Source: Promicromonosporaceae bacterium (GTDB lineage: Bacteria; Actinomycetota; Actinomycetes; Actinomycetales; Cellulomonadaceae). From it: a stretch of DNA of 7,066 bases. The notes beneath the pieces were generated by a model that ran no database searches, was not told the origin of the DNA, and saw only the letters and a list, made by a program, of their open reading frames with translations. This document shows, piece after piece, positions 1-5,205 of this stretch (positions within the stretch are counted from its first letter, which is position 1; each line of letters opens with the position of its first letter). The translations under genes were made by a program, and so were the position numbers. The stretch covers positions 1-7,066 of the forward strand of contig WQZL01000132.1 in the NCBI GenBank assembly GCA_009780755.1, given 5' to 3'.

Positions 1-92
1 CCCTGCTCGACCTGATGACCGGCATCGAATCATCCCCCGGCATCAAAGACCCGCAGAAGGTTGCCGCCCTCTTCGTCGCGTTAGCGGGTTAG
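1..92 (+). CDS. trpF: 3' end of probable phosphoribosylanthranilate isomerase (TrpF), partial
   Basis: Only the last 29 codons are present; the reading frame starts at base 3 and ends at TAG 90-92. The visible peptide contains TGIESSPGIKDPQKV, which resembles the C-terminal end of TrpF, where a (S/T)G(V/I)E.SPG.KD motif forms part of the phosphate-binding loop of the TIM barrel. TrpF converts N-(5-phosphoribosyl)anthranilate to the carboxyphenylamino-deoxyribulose phosphate used in tryptophan synthesis in the cytoplasm. The call rests on this short motif alone, so another TIM-barrel protein with a similar tail is possible. The gene converges on leuC, with about 140 bp between the two stop codons and no T-rich terminator tail. 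Confidence 0.6.
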   Translation, partial: LLDLMTGIESSPGIKDPQKVAALFVALAG

Positions 93-100
93 AGGCAACC

Positions 101-214
101 CGTCGTCCTGCGCGCGGAGCGCAGCGACCAAAGTCGTAGGACCCAGAGTTGTCGGTTACCGTTCTGGTCTAGGTTCTGCGACTGCGCTCCTACGTCGCTC
201 TGCGCAGAATGACG
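101..214. repeat. Imperfect inverted-repeat element between convergent genes
   Basis: Two 47-base arms (101-147 and the complement of 168-214) surround a 20-base centre. They agree well at both ends (CGTC..TCTGCGC-like outer part, AGTCG.AG.ACC-like inner part) and differ in the middle. Each arm also folds on itself: CTGCGC (108-113) pairs with GCGCAG (119-124) over a 5-base loop, and TTCTGCG (174-180) pairs with CGCAGAA (203-209). Elements of this kind resemble REP/BIME-type intergenic repeats. Its position between the trpF and leuC stops would suit a two-way transcription barrier or mRNA 3'-end protector. No run of T follows either hairpin, so it is not a standard intrinsic terminator. Copy number elsewhere in the genome cannot be seen here. 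Confidence 0.6.
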
Positions 215-233
215 ATAGTCATGTGTTACGCAT

Positions 234-1688
234 CTAAACCGCCAGCGGGGAGCCGTCGAAGGTGGTTAGGTTGGCGGTCGGACCAAGGTCTAGGTCGGCC
301 AGGGAGGAGAGCGTGCCCCGGACGGCCGTGGCGGCGGCGACCAGCGGTGATACCAGGTGGGTGCGCCCATCCTTGCCTTGGCGACCCTCGAAGTTGCGGT
401 TTGAGGTGGAGGCCGACCGCTCCCCCGGCGCGAGCTGATCGGGGTTCATGCCCAGACACATGGAGCAGCCCGCATTGCGGAACTCCGCACCGAACTCCGC
501 GAAGATCGCATCCAGCCCCTCGGCCTGCGCCTGCAACCGCACCCGCGCCGAGGCGGGCACCACCAGTACCCGCACACCCTTAGCCTTACTGCGGCCCTTC
601 ATCACCTTGGCAACGGAACGCAAATCCTCAATCCGGCCATTCGTGCAGGAACCGATGAACACGGTGTCCACCGCGATCTCCCGCAGCGGCATGTCCGGCG
701 CTAGGCCCATGTAGGCCAGCGCGCGCTCGGCGGCAACCCGTTCGGTCTCATCGGCCATCTTCGCCGGGTTGGGCACGCAGCCCGAGATGGGCAAACCCTG
801 ACCAGGATTAGTGCCCCAGGTCACGTATGGTTCCAGGTCGGCAGCGTGCAGCGTCACCTCGGCATCAAACCTCGCGTCATCGTCCGTGCGCAGCGTCCGC
901 CAGTAAGCGAGCGCGGCCGCCCAATCGTCGCCTTCCGGGGCGTGGGGGCGGCCCTTTAGGTAGGCGAAGGTGGTCTCGTCAGGGGCAATCATGCCCGCCC
1001 GCGCACCCGCCTCGATGGACATGTTGCAGATGGTCATCCGCGCCTCCATCGAAAGCGCGCGAATCGCGGCTCCCCGATATTCGAGTACATAGCCCTGGCC
1101 GCCGCCGGTGCCGATTTTGGCGATTATCGCCAAAATGATGTCCTTGGAGGTAGTGCCGGGCGGCAGGTTGCCCTCGACATTGATGGCCATCGTTTTGAAG
1201 GGGGCCAGCGGCAGGGTTTGGGTGGCAAGCACATGCTCCACCTCGGAAGTGCCAATGCCGAAGGCGAGCGCGCCGAAGGCTCCGTGAGTGGAGGTGTGGG
1301 AGTCGCCGCAGACCACCGTCATTCCAGGCTGGGTGAGACCAAGCTGTGGGCCAACCTGATGGACGATACCCTGCTCAGAATCGCCCAGGGAATGCAGGCG
1401 CACGCCAAACTCCGCGCAGTTGGCGCGCAGCGCCTCGATCTGCGCGCGGCTGGTCAGGTCCGCAATGGGCAAGTCGATATCGACGGTGGGAGTGTTGTGA
1501 TCCTCGGTGGCGATGGTCAGGTCTGGCCGCCGTACCGGGCGTCCGGCCAGGCGCAGCCCCGCGAACGCCTGCGGGCTGGTCACCTCATGCACCAGATGCA
1601 GGTCGATGTACAGCAGGTCAGGGGCGCCGCCCTCACCTGCCCGCACCAGATGCGCCTGCCAAACCTTGCCTGCCAACGTCATACCCAT
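234..1688 (-). CDS. leuC: 3-isopropylmalate dehydratase large subunit (LeuC)
   Basis: 484 aa, close to the usual 465-480 aa. LeuC with its small subunit LeuD isomerises 2-isopropylmalate to 3-isopropylmalate in leucine biosynthesis, using a [4Fe-4S] cluster. The N-terminus has the family signature DLLYIDLHLVHEVTSPQAF (residues 24-42). CGDSHTSTHGAFGALAFG lies at 127-144. The three cluster cysteines are visible as GSCTNG (Cys348) and GCSMC (Cys408, Cys411), equivalent to E. coli Cys347/407/410, so the enzyme looks intact. I chose ATG 1688 because AGGA (complement of 1697-1700) sits 8 bases upstream. A second in-frame ATG lies two codons later, and the frame stays open upstream to 1850 across the vapB promoter, which is not coding for LeuC. 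No leuD follows: the next gene downstream is the convergent trpF. A VapBC module is divergently transcribed upstream. Confidence 0.97.
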   Translation of the reverse strand: MGMTLAGKVWQAHLVRAGEGGAPDLLYIDLHLVHEVTSPQAFAGLRLAGRPVRRPDLTIATEDHNTPTVDIDLPIADLTSRAQIEALRANCAEFGVRLHSLGDSEQGIVHQVGPQLGLTQPGMTVVCGDSHTSTHGAFGALAFGIGTSEVEHVLATQTLPLAPFKTMAINVEGNLPPGTTSKDIILAIIAKIGTGGGQGYVLEYRGAAIRALSMEARMTICNMSIEAGARAGMIAPDETTFAYLKGRPHAPEGDDWAAALAYWRTLRTDDDARFDAEVTLHAADLEPYVTWGTNPGQGLPISGCVPNPAKMADETERVAAERALAYMGLAPDMPLREIAVDTVFIGSCTNGRIEDLRSVAKVMKGRSKAKGVRVLVVPASARVRLQAQAEGLDAIFAEFGAEFRNAGCSMCLGMNPDQLAPGERSASTSNRNFEGRQGKDGRTHLVSPLVAAATAVRGTLSSLADLDLGPTANLTTFDGSPLAV

Positions 1689-1725
1689 GAGCGGAATCCT
1701 AGCGAACGCGCGCTTCTCTACGCGG

Positions 1726-1757
1726 AAGATATCATGTAGCATCCAAACTGATATCAA
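1726..1757. promoter_or_regulatory. Divergent leuC/vapBC control region with paired GATATC boxes
   Basis: Two GATATC palindromes (1728-1733 and 1750-1755, the second extended to TGATATCA) are centred 22 bp apart, about two helical turns. VapB antitoxins of the ribbon-helix-helix type usually bind such paired palindromes to repress their own operon, so this is the likely operator. On the + strand TATCAT (1730-1735, 5 of 6 to TATAAT) could be the vapBC -10, though I see no good -35 for it. On the - strand TTGATA (complement of 1752-1757, 5 of 6 to TTGACA) is spaced 17 bases from TGATAT (complement of 1729-1734, only 3 of 6), a possible leuC promoter. The boxes would thus overlap promoter elements of both genes. 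This is inference from pattern only. Confidence 0.45.
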
Positions 1758-1777
1758 ACCGCAAGGAGGTGGGCGCA

Positions 1778-2002
1778 ATGGCCCGAACCGTAATCGATCT
1801 GAACGATGAGATGCTGGCGAGCGCCGCCGAAATCTTCGGCACCAAGACAAAGGTAGCCACGGTAAACGCCGCGCTGGAGGATGCGATCAAACGCCGTAAG
1901 CGGCAAGCATTCTTCGACTGGCTCGACGCTGGTGGCCTGCCCGATCTGACTGGTCCCATCGAACCCGATCCTATCTATGAGCCGATTGCCGCTGCCGCAT
2001 GA
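1778..2002 (+). CDS. vapB: VapB-family antitoxin
   Basis: 74 aa. The N-terminus (ARTVIDLNDEMLASAAEIFGT, residues 2-22) followed by KTKVATVNAALEDAIKRRKR matches the VapB antitoxin family (ribbon-helix-helix type): a short beta strand for DNA contact, then helices for dimer formation. The C-terminal half (FFDWLDAGGLPDL..., rich in Asp, Pro and Ile) is the part that normally wraps around the PIN toxin and blocks its active site. ATG 1778 is chosen because a perfect AAGGAGGT (1763-1770) stands 7 bases before it. A GTG at 1769 in the same frame overlaps this ribosome site and is rejected. The stop TGA overlaps the ATG of vapC (ATGA, 1999-2002), so the two are co-translated. The strong ribosome site fits the need for excess antitoxin. 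Confidence 0.9.
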   Translation: MARTVIDLNDEMLASAAEIFGTKTKVATVNAALEDAIKRRKRQAFFDWLDAGGLPDLTGPIEPDPIYEPIAAAA

Positions 2003-2421
2003 CCATCCGATATCTAGTAGACAAATCAGTTCTTGCTCGACGTAGTAAGCCTCACGTCCGTCGCGCCCTCGACCCTCTTCACAATGACGGCGTCCTCGCG
2101 ATCTGCGGGGCAGTTGAACTTGAAGTGTTGTATTCCGCTAGGTCGAAGACAGATGCCGAAATCATCCGCGAGGGCCTAAGCGGTTTCGATTGGCTATACA
2201 CCCCCGATGAGGTCTGGGATCGCGCGCTTGAAGTGCAGCAACTCCTCATCGGAGCCGGAACTTGGCGAGCCGTCTCCCTACCCGACTTACTGATCGCGGC
2301 CACCGCCGAACGCCACGGTGTCTCCGTGCTGCACTACGACGCCGACTACGACCTGATCTCTGCGGTAACCCATCAACCCACCCGCTGGGTAGTCCCTCGC
2401 GGCAGTGCGGAAAACAGTTGA
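1999..2421 (+). CDS. vapC: VapC-family PIN-domain ribonuclease toxin
   Basis: 140 aa, typical length for VapC. PIN-domain toxins cut specific RNAs (tRNA or rRNA in studied cases) with Mg2+ held by an acidic cluster; free toxin stops translation and growth. Expected acidic residues are visible: Asp8 in YLVDKS, Glu40/Glu42 in VELEVLYSAR, Asp96 in SLPDLLIAATAERHG, and Asp114/Asp116 in LHYDADYD. The toxin therefore looks catalytically intact. Translation starts inside the vapB stop codon (ATGA overlap), so it depends on vapB translation. The stop TGA (2419-2421) lies within the left arm of a strong hairpin. The RNA target cannot be deduced from sequence. Confidence 0.92.
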   Translation: MTIRYLVDKSVLARRSKPHVRRALDPLHNDGVLAICGAVELEVLYSARSKTDAEIIREGLSGFDWLYTPDEVWDRALEVQQLLIGAGTWRAVSLPDLLIAATAERHGVSVLHYDADYDLISAVTHQPTRWVVPRGSAENS

Positions 2422-2453
2422 GACCGGCAGGCGGGCGCCTGCCGGTCTCAACT
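2416..2453. terminator. Perfect hairpin terminator between convergent vapC and SLH gene
   Basis: An 18-base arm (2416-2433) is repeated exactly as its reverse complement (2436-2453) with two bases between, giving a GC-rich stem that contains GACCGGCAGGCG. On the - strand the stem is followed by GTTTT (complement of 2411-2415), so it is a good intrinsic terminator for the SLH gene. On the + strand the tail is poorer in T (AAGGTTAT), so it may stop vapBC less efficiently. The vapC stop codon lies in the left arm. Confidence 0.85.
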
Positions 2454-2470
2454 AAGGTTATCGATCTCGC

Positions 2471-3637
2471 TTAGCCCAGCAGTTCGATGACTAGAGATGC
2501 GTCGAGGTGGTGGTTACGGAAGGCGCGGAACAGGAAGGCGGCTATTGCCTGGCGCTCAATGTTGTTCGTGGGACGGAACTCCCGAGTACCATCCGGCATG
2601 AGCCAGCCCTGAGTAATCTGGGTCGAATACAGCCATTCAATCTCCTGGAAGAAGCCGTGGCCGACTGGGACGTCGGTGAAGGTGGCGTCGGTAGGCGGGG
2701 TGAAGTCTGGGCTGCCCGAGGCGCGGAACAGGAACGCGGCCATTGCCTGACGCTCGATTAGGTTACCCGGACGGAAGGTGTTGTCCGGCCAACCCCTGGT
2801 GATGCCCGAATGGTTCAGCCACTCGACCTCGCGGAAGAAGTCACCGCTGGTTGGCTTGTCGATAAACGTCGGCCTGTTCGGGGTAGCGAATGTCTCCGTG
2901 CCCGGCAATCCGCGATACAGGAACGCGGCCAGCGCCTGCCGCTGGACCGGGGTATCACCGCGGAAGGTGTTGTCGTCGAATCCGGTAGTGATCTCGACCC
3001 TGGCCAACCACTCGATGTAGCAATGGAACCGCGATCCCACGGGCACGTCGGTGAACCGCGCCGTGTCCGGGCAGTCCGGGCTGAAGGCGGGCGGCAGACC
3101 CTGCCAACCTCCCGGTGGCCGTTCAGCCGTCGGCACCGCACAGGTCTCGAAGATGGTGTCTTCTTGCCCGGGGATGGTGACGGTCATGCGCAGGGAAATT
3201 CGTGAACCCTCGTCGCCAATGACAATTCGATAGTTCCAGACAGTGGCTCCGGGAATCGGCTCGTCATTGCGAAGCCATTGCAGCGCGAGGCTGAATCCGG
3301 TGACCGGGGGGGATGTAGGATCATTTACCGTGGTGAAGAAGAAATTGTCGAGGGCGGTGTGAAGATAAGAGCGGCTGGGGTTGCCGAACATATCGGGACC
3401 GATGACAGGCAGTGGGCTAACGTCGCAGTTGGGGAGCCACCACTCGTCAACTCCGGCAAACCACAGCGGCGGCCCCTGCACCAGAGCATCCCCTCCGGCG
3501 GTCCGATACCACATGTACAGATCGGGTCCGTTGTCTGTCACGGGGGCGTCTGCCGGTGTGGCGTGGGCCGGGGCGAGGCCGGCGGCTAGGAGGGCGAAGG
3601 CTGCTAGGGCAACTCCATATTTTCTAGTGTGTTTCAT
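2471..3637 (-). CDS. Secreted protein with N-terminal unknown region and three SLH repeats
   Basis: 388 aa. Residues 1-26 form a Sec signal peptide: KHTRK, a hydrophobic run (YGVALAAFALLAAGLAP), and a likely cleavage at AHA|TPAD. Residues 27-185 match nothing I can name. A WLRNDEPIPGATVWNYRI stretch near 121-138 followed by GSRISLRMTV resembles Ig-like modules of actinobacterial wall proteins. Cys71, Cys166, Cys189 and Cys206 could form disulfides. Three SLH repeats follow at about 195-245, 258-308 and 319-373, each with F.D.P...F...IEWL...ITxG(F/W).D.TFR, ending RQAxAAFL(Y/F)R. SLH repeats usually hold proteins to the cell wall. ATG 3637 is chosen because it begins the signal peptide; the frame is open to an ATG at 3682, which would spoil it. 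There is no proper ribosome site, which fits a leaderless mRNA. The role is unknown; a surface-anchored binding protein is a guess. Confidence 0.85.
   Translation of the reverse strand: MKHTRKYGVALAAFALLAAGLAPAHATPADAPVTDNGPDLYMWYRTAGGDALVQGPPLWFAGVDEWWLPNCDVSPLPVIGPDMFGNPSRSYLHTALDNFFFTTVNDPTSPPVTGFSLALQWLRNDEPIPGATVWNYRIVIGDEGSRISLRMTVTIPGQEDTIFETCAVPTAERPPGGWQGLPPAFSPDCPDTARFTDVPVGSRFHCYIEWLARVEITTGFDDNTFRGDTPVQRQALAAFLYRGLPGTETFATPNRPTFIDKPTSGDFFREVEWLNHSGITRGWPDNTFRPGNLIERQAMAAFLFRASGSPDFTPPTDATFTDVPVGHGFFQEIEWLYSTQITQGWLMPDGTREFRPTNNIERQAIAAFLFRAFRNHHLDASLVIELLG
2519..3055 (-). repeat. Tandem coding repeats for three SLH modules
   Basis: Three diverged copies of about 195 bp code for the SLH repeats: 2903-3055 (repeat 1), 2714-2866 (repeat 2) and 2519-2683 (repeat 3). 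Similarity persists at DNA level at the end of each module, for example GGAACAGGAA.GCGGC.ATTGCCTG near 2527 and again near 2725, 198 bases apart. The repeat 3 loop (LMPDGTREFRP) is longer than WPDNTFRP in repeat 2. These are protein-level repeats, not a CRISPR or mobile array. Confidence 0.8.
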
Positions 3638-3644
3638 ATCCCAT

Positions 3645-3673
3645 AGGATAGCGACCGGATGACCTACTGCCAG
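3645..3673 (-). promoter_or_regulatory. Probable promoter of SLH gene giving a leaderless mRNA
   Basis: Read on the - strand, CTGGCA (complement of 3668-3673; 4 of 6 to TTGACA) is followed after exactly 17 bases by TATCCT (complement of 3645-3650; 4 of 6 to TATAAT). The -10 box ends 7 bases before ATG 3637, so transcription would begin at or within a base or so of the start codon. No Shine-Dalgarno sequence is present, as expected of leaderless genes, which are common in actinobacteria. Confidence 0.5.
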
Positions 3674-3683
3674 AGCAGACACT

Positions 3684-3696
3684 CGGTTTCAAACCG
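3684..3696. promoter_or_regulatory. 13-bp palindrome upstream of SLH promoter, possible operator
   Basis: CGGTTT and AAACCG are perfect inverted arms around one central C. The site ends 10 bp upstream of the proposed -35 box of the SLH gene. This position would suit a dimeric regulator, but palindromes this short also arise by chance. Confidence 0.25.
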
Positions 3697-3710
3697 CTTC
3701 CGAACAAGAT

Positions 3711-3738
3711 TTGTCGCGTTAGTGAAATCGGGCGACAA
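3711..3738 (-). terminator. nagA: Possible weak terminator or 3' hairpin after nagA
   Basis: TTGTCGC (3711-3717) and GCGACAA (3732-3738) are perfect 7-base inverted arms with a 14-base loop, starting 17 bases past the nagA stop on the - strand. The sequence after the stem (ATCTTGTTC) has few T residues, so termination would be weak. It is the only hairpin of note between nagA and the SLH gene. Confidence 0.4.
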
Positions 3739-3755
3739 TCAAACCCGTATCGATC

Positions 3756-4985
3756 TCAGCTGGGATTACCGACTTCGATGCCTGCCCGGAATACTCGGCG
3801 GGGGACGTAGGTGGAGTCTGTCACCACCACATCGGCGCGAAGGTCGGTGGTTAGGGCACCGGCATCGCGCAGGCCGAGGGCGCGAGCCGGATTCCAGCTT
3901 GCCGCGCGCACCGCAACAGCCAGCGGCACCCCGCCTGCCACCGAGGTGCGGATCACGTCAAGGAGCCGGGATGTGCCCCCCGCGATGGAACCCTCGGTAC
4001 CATCCGTTGTGGTCAAGCGGGCAACTCCCCCGCCTACCGCAACGGTCATCGGGCCTAGCTGGTACCTGCCGTCTGGCATTCCGGCGGCGGCCATCGCGTC
4101 GGTGACGAGCGCCACCGACTCCGGCGGCAGCATCGCCATCAGCGAACGCACCAGGGCCGAATCGAGGTGTACGCCATCGGCCACCAGCTCCACCACCATT
4201 TCCCCGCGGGCCGCTGCCGCCAGGCAGGCGGCCACCGGGCCGGGTGCGCGATGCAGCATCGAGGGCATTCCGTTGAACAGGTGGGTCGCCGTCATCGTCA
4301 GGCCGCGTTCGGCGAGCGCCGGGGCCACCTGAGCGATCAGCGCCTCGGCCTGCTCGCAGGTGCCGGACGTATGACCGAGCGAGGGAATCACCCCCGCCTC
4401 AATCAGCGCTTCGGCGGCTCCGCCCGCTCCGGCGACGCCGGGCACCTCTGGGGCGACGGTCATGGTGCGCAGGTGCCCCTGCCCGTTTCGGCCTCGCGCG
4501 GCGGCGGCCAGCTCGCGAACGAAGCCCGCATCACCAGCGATTAGGTGATCGGGGCTTTGCGCGCCGCGCTTCTCATGGGAAAGGAATGGTCCCTCGACGT
4601 GAATGCCCGTAATCACGCCCGCATCGGCCAGGTCGGCCAGCAGTTCGGCCCGGCGCAACAAGGTGGCGCGGTCGGCGGTGACCAGGGAGGCAATCAGAGT
4701 TGTCGTACCGGCAGCCAAGTGCGTGGCCGCTGCCGCGCGTACGGCCTCGGCATCGGTGGCGTCAGGGAATGACGCTCCCCCGCCGCCGTGGTTGTGGATG
4801 TCAACCAGGCCAGGCAGCAGCAGCGTGTCCGAGGCGAGAGGCGGCAGCGGCAGATCGGCAAAGGCGGCGATTGTTTGCAAACGGGTCGCAGCTCCCGAAA
4901 ACGCGATGCGATCTCCCTCGATCACCAGGGCGCCATCATCGATCACCACTTCGGGCAAGACAAGCCGCCCACGCAGTATGTTCAT
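3756..4985 (-). CDS. nagA: N-acetylglucosamine-6-phosphate deacetylase (NagA)
   Basis: 409 aa, slightly above the usual 380-400. NagA removes acetate from GlcNAc-6-phosphate to give glucosamine-6-phosphate, feeding amino sugars from chitin, mucin or recycled wall into glycolysis or wall synthesis. It belongs to the amidohydrolase superfamily. Metal and active-site residues are visible: LPGLVDIHNHGGGG (His64, His66), HVEGPF (Glu131), SLGHTSG (His205), ATHLFNGM (His235), DGVHLD (His273) and the catalytic Asp296 in LVTDAM. All are present, so the enzyme should be active. ATG 4985 is chosen because MNILRGRLVLP is the expected N-terminus and AGGA stands 7 bases upstream; the frame is open to 5114 only through the intergenic repeat. 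No nagB, PTS or ROK kinase is next to it. The divergent neighbour is the nucleotidyltransferase-mutase fusion, which may share a sugar-phosphate substrate. Confidence 0.95.
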   Translation of the reverse strand: MNILRGRLVLPEVVIDDGALVIEGDRIAFSGAATRLQTIAAFADLPLPPLASDTLLLPGLVDIHNHGGGGASFPDATDAEAVRAAAATHLAAGTTTLIASLVTADRATLLRRAELLADLADAGVITGIHVEGPFLSHEKRGAQSPDHLIAGDAGFVRELAAAARGRNGQGHLRTMTVAPEVPGVAGAGGAAEALIEAGVIPSLGHTSGTCEQAEALIAQVAPALAERGLTMTATHLFNGMPSMLHRAPGPVAACLAAAARGEMVVELVADGVHLDSALVRSLMAMLPPESVALVTDAMAAAGMPDGRYQLGPMTVAVGGGVARLTTTDGTEGSIAGGTSRLLDVIRTSVAGGVPLAVAVRAASWNPARALGLRDAGALTTDLRADVVVTDSTYVPRRVFRAGIEVGNPS

Positions 4986-5021
4986 GCCTCCATCCTGCCC
5001 TACCGCAGCCGCCTTGACCCA

Positions 5022-5117
5022 GTGGTTGAGTAGGCGCGAGGAACGAGCGCCGTGTCGAAACCACTGTTCTTGCGTGTGTGTTGGTTTCGACACGGCCCTG
5101 ACGGGCCTACTCAACCA
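5022..5117. repeat. Paired palindromic repeat (REP/BIME-like) between nagA and fusion gene
   Basis: Two inverted copies of a GGTTGAG...TCGAAACC-type repeat lie head to head. Long-range pairing is perfect: 5023-5035 with 5105-5117 (13 bp) and 5049-5063 with 5082-5096 (15 bp), with an internal bulge of 13 and 8 bases and an 18-base loop holding a short GT run. Each copy also folds alone: GTGGTT...AACCAC with GGCGC/GCGCC on the left, GGTT...AACC with GGCCC/GGGCC on the right. Related repeats are scattered through many actinobacterial genomes as non-coding intergenic elements. It lies in the 5' region between divergent genes, not behind a gene, which is less usual. Confidence 0.8.
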
Positions 5118-5205
5118 ACCATCGTCGGGCGTTCGACTTCTAATTTGTTAGGAAAGTATCGTATTGTGTAGGGGACGCTGTAGTTCCCCCTGTCAGGAGT
5201 TCCTC
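5118..5205 (+). promoter_or_regulatory. Promoter region and ribosome site of the fusion gene
   Basis: The stretch 5138-5170 is clearly richer in A and T than its surroundings and holds TATCGT (5157-5162) and TATTGT (5162-5167) as possible -10 boxes; I see no convincing -35. AGGAG (5195-5199) stands 6 bases before ATG 5206 and fixes the start. No riboswitch such as glmS-type structure is recognisable. Confidence 0.4.

Noticed and set aside
1769..1777. GTG start for vapB
   Set aside because: The GTG overlaps the last bases of the AAGGAGGT ribosome site; ATG 1778 has ideal spacing.
1689..1850. Upstream extension of leuC to 1850
   Set aside because: It would run through the vapB start and operator, and its residues do not match LeuC. 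ATG 1688 has a ribosome site and the expected MGMTLAGKVW start.
2519..3055. CRISPR-like or satellite array
   Set aside because: The periodic similarity is explained by three SLH protein repeats of about 195 bp with diverged sequence.
3638..3682. Longer SLH protein starting at 3682
   Set aside because: The extra 15 residues precede a clear signal peptide and cross the proposed promoter.
3659..4105. + strand open frame of 148 codons antisense to nagA
   Set aside because: It is Arg/Pro-rich with no recognisable domain and is opposite a well-conserved enzyme.
5022..5117. Insertion-sequence ends or phage attachment site
   Set aside because: There is no transposase or integrase, no target-site duplication, and the symmetry matches a paired REP-type repeat.
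5022..5117. Standard intrinsic terminator
   Set aside because: It lies between two divergent 5' ends with no T-run, so there is no transcript for it to end.
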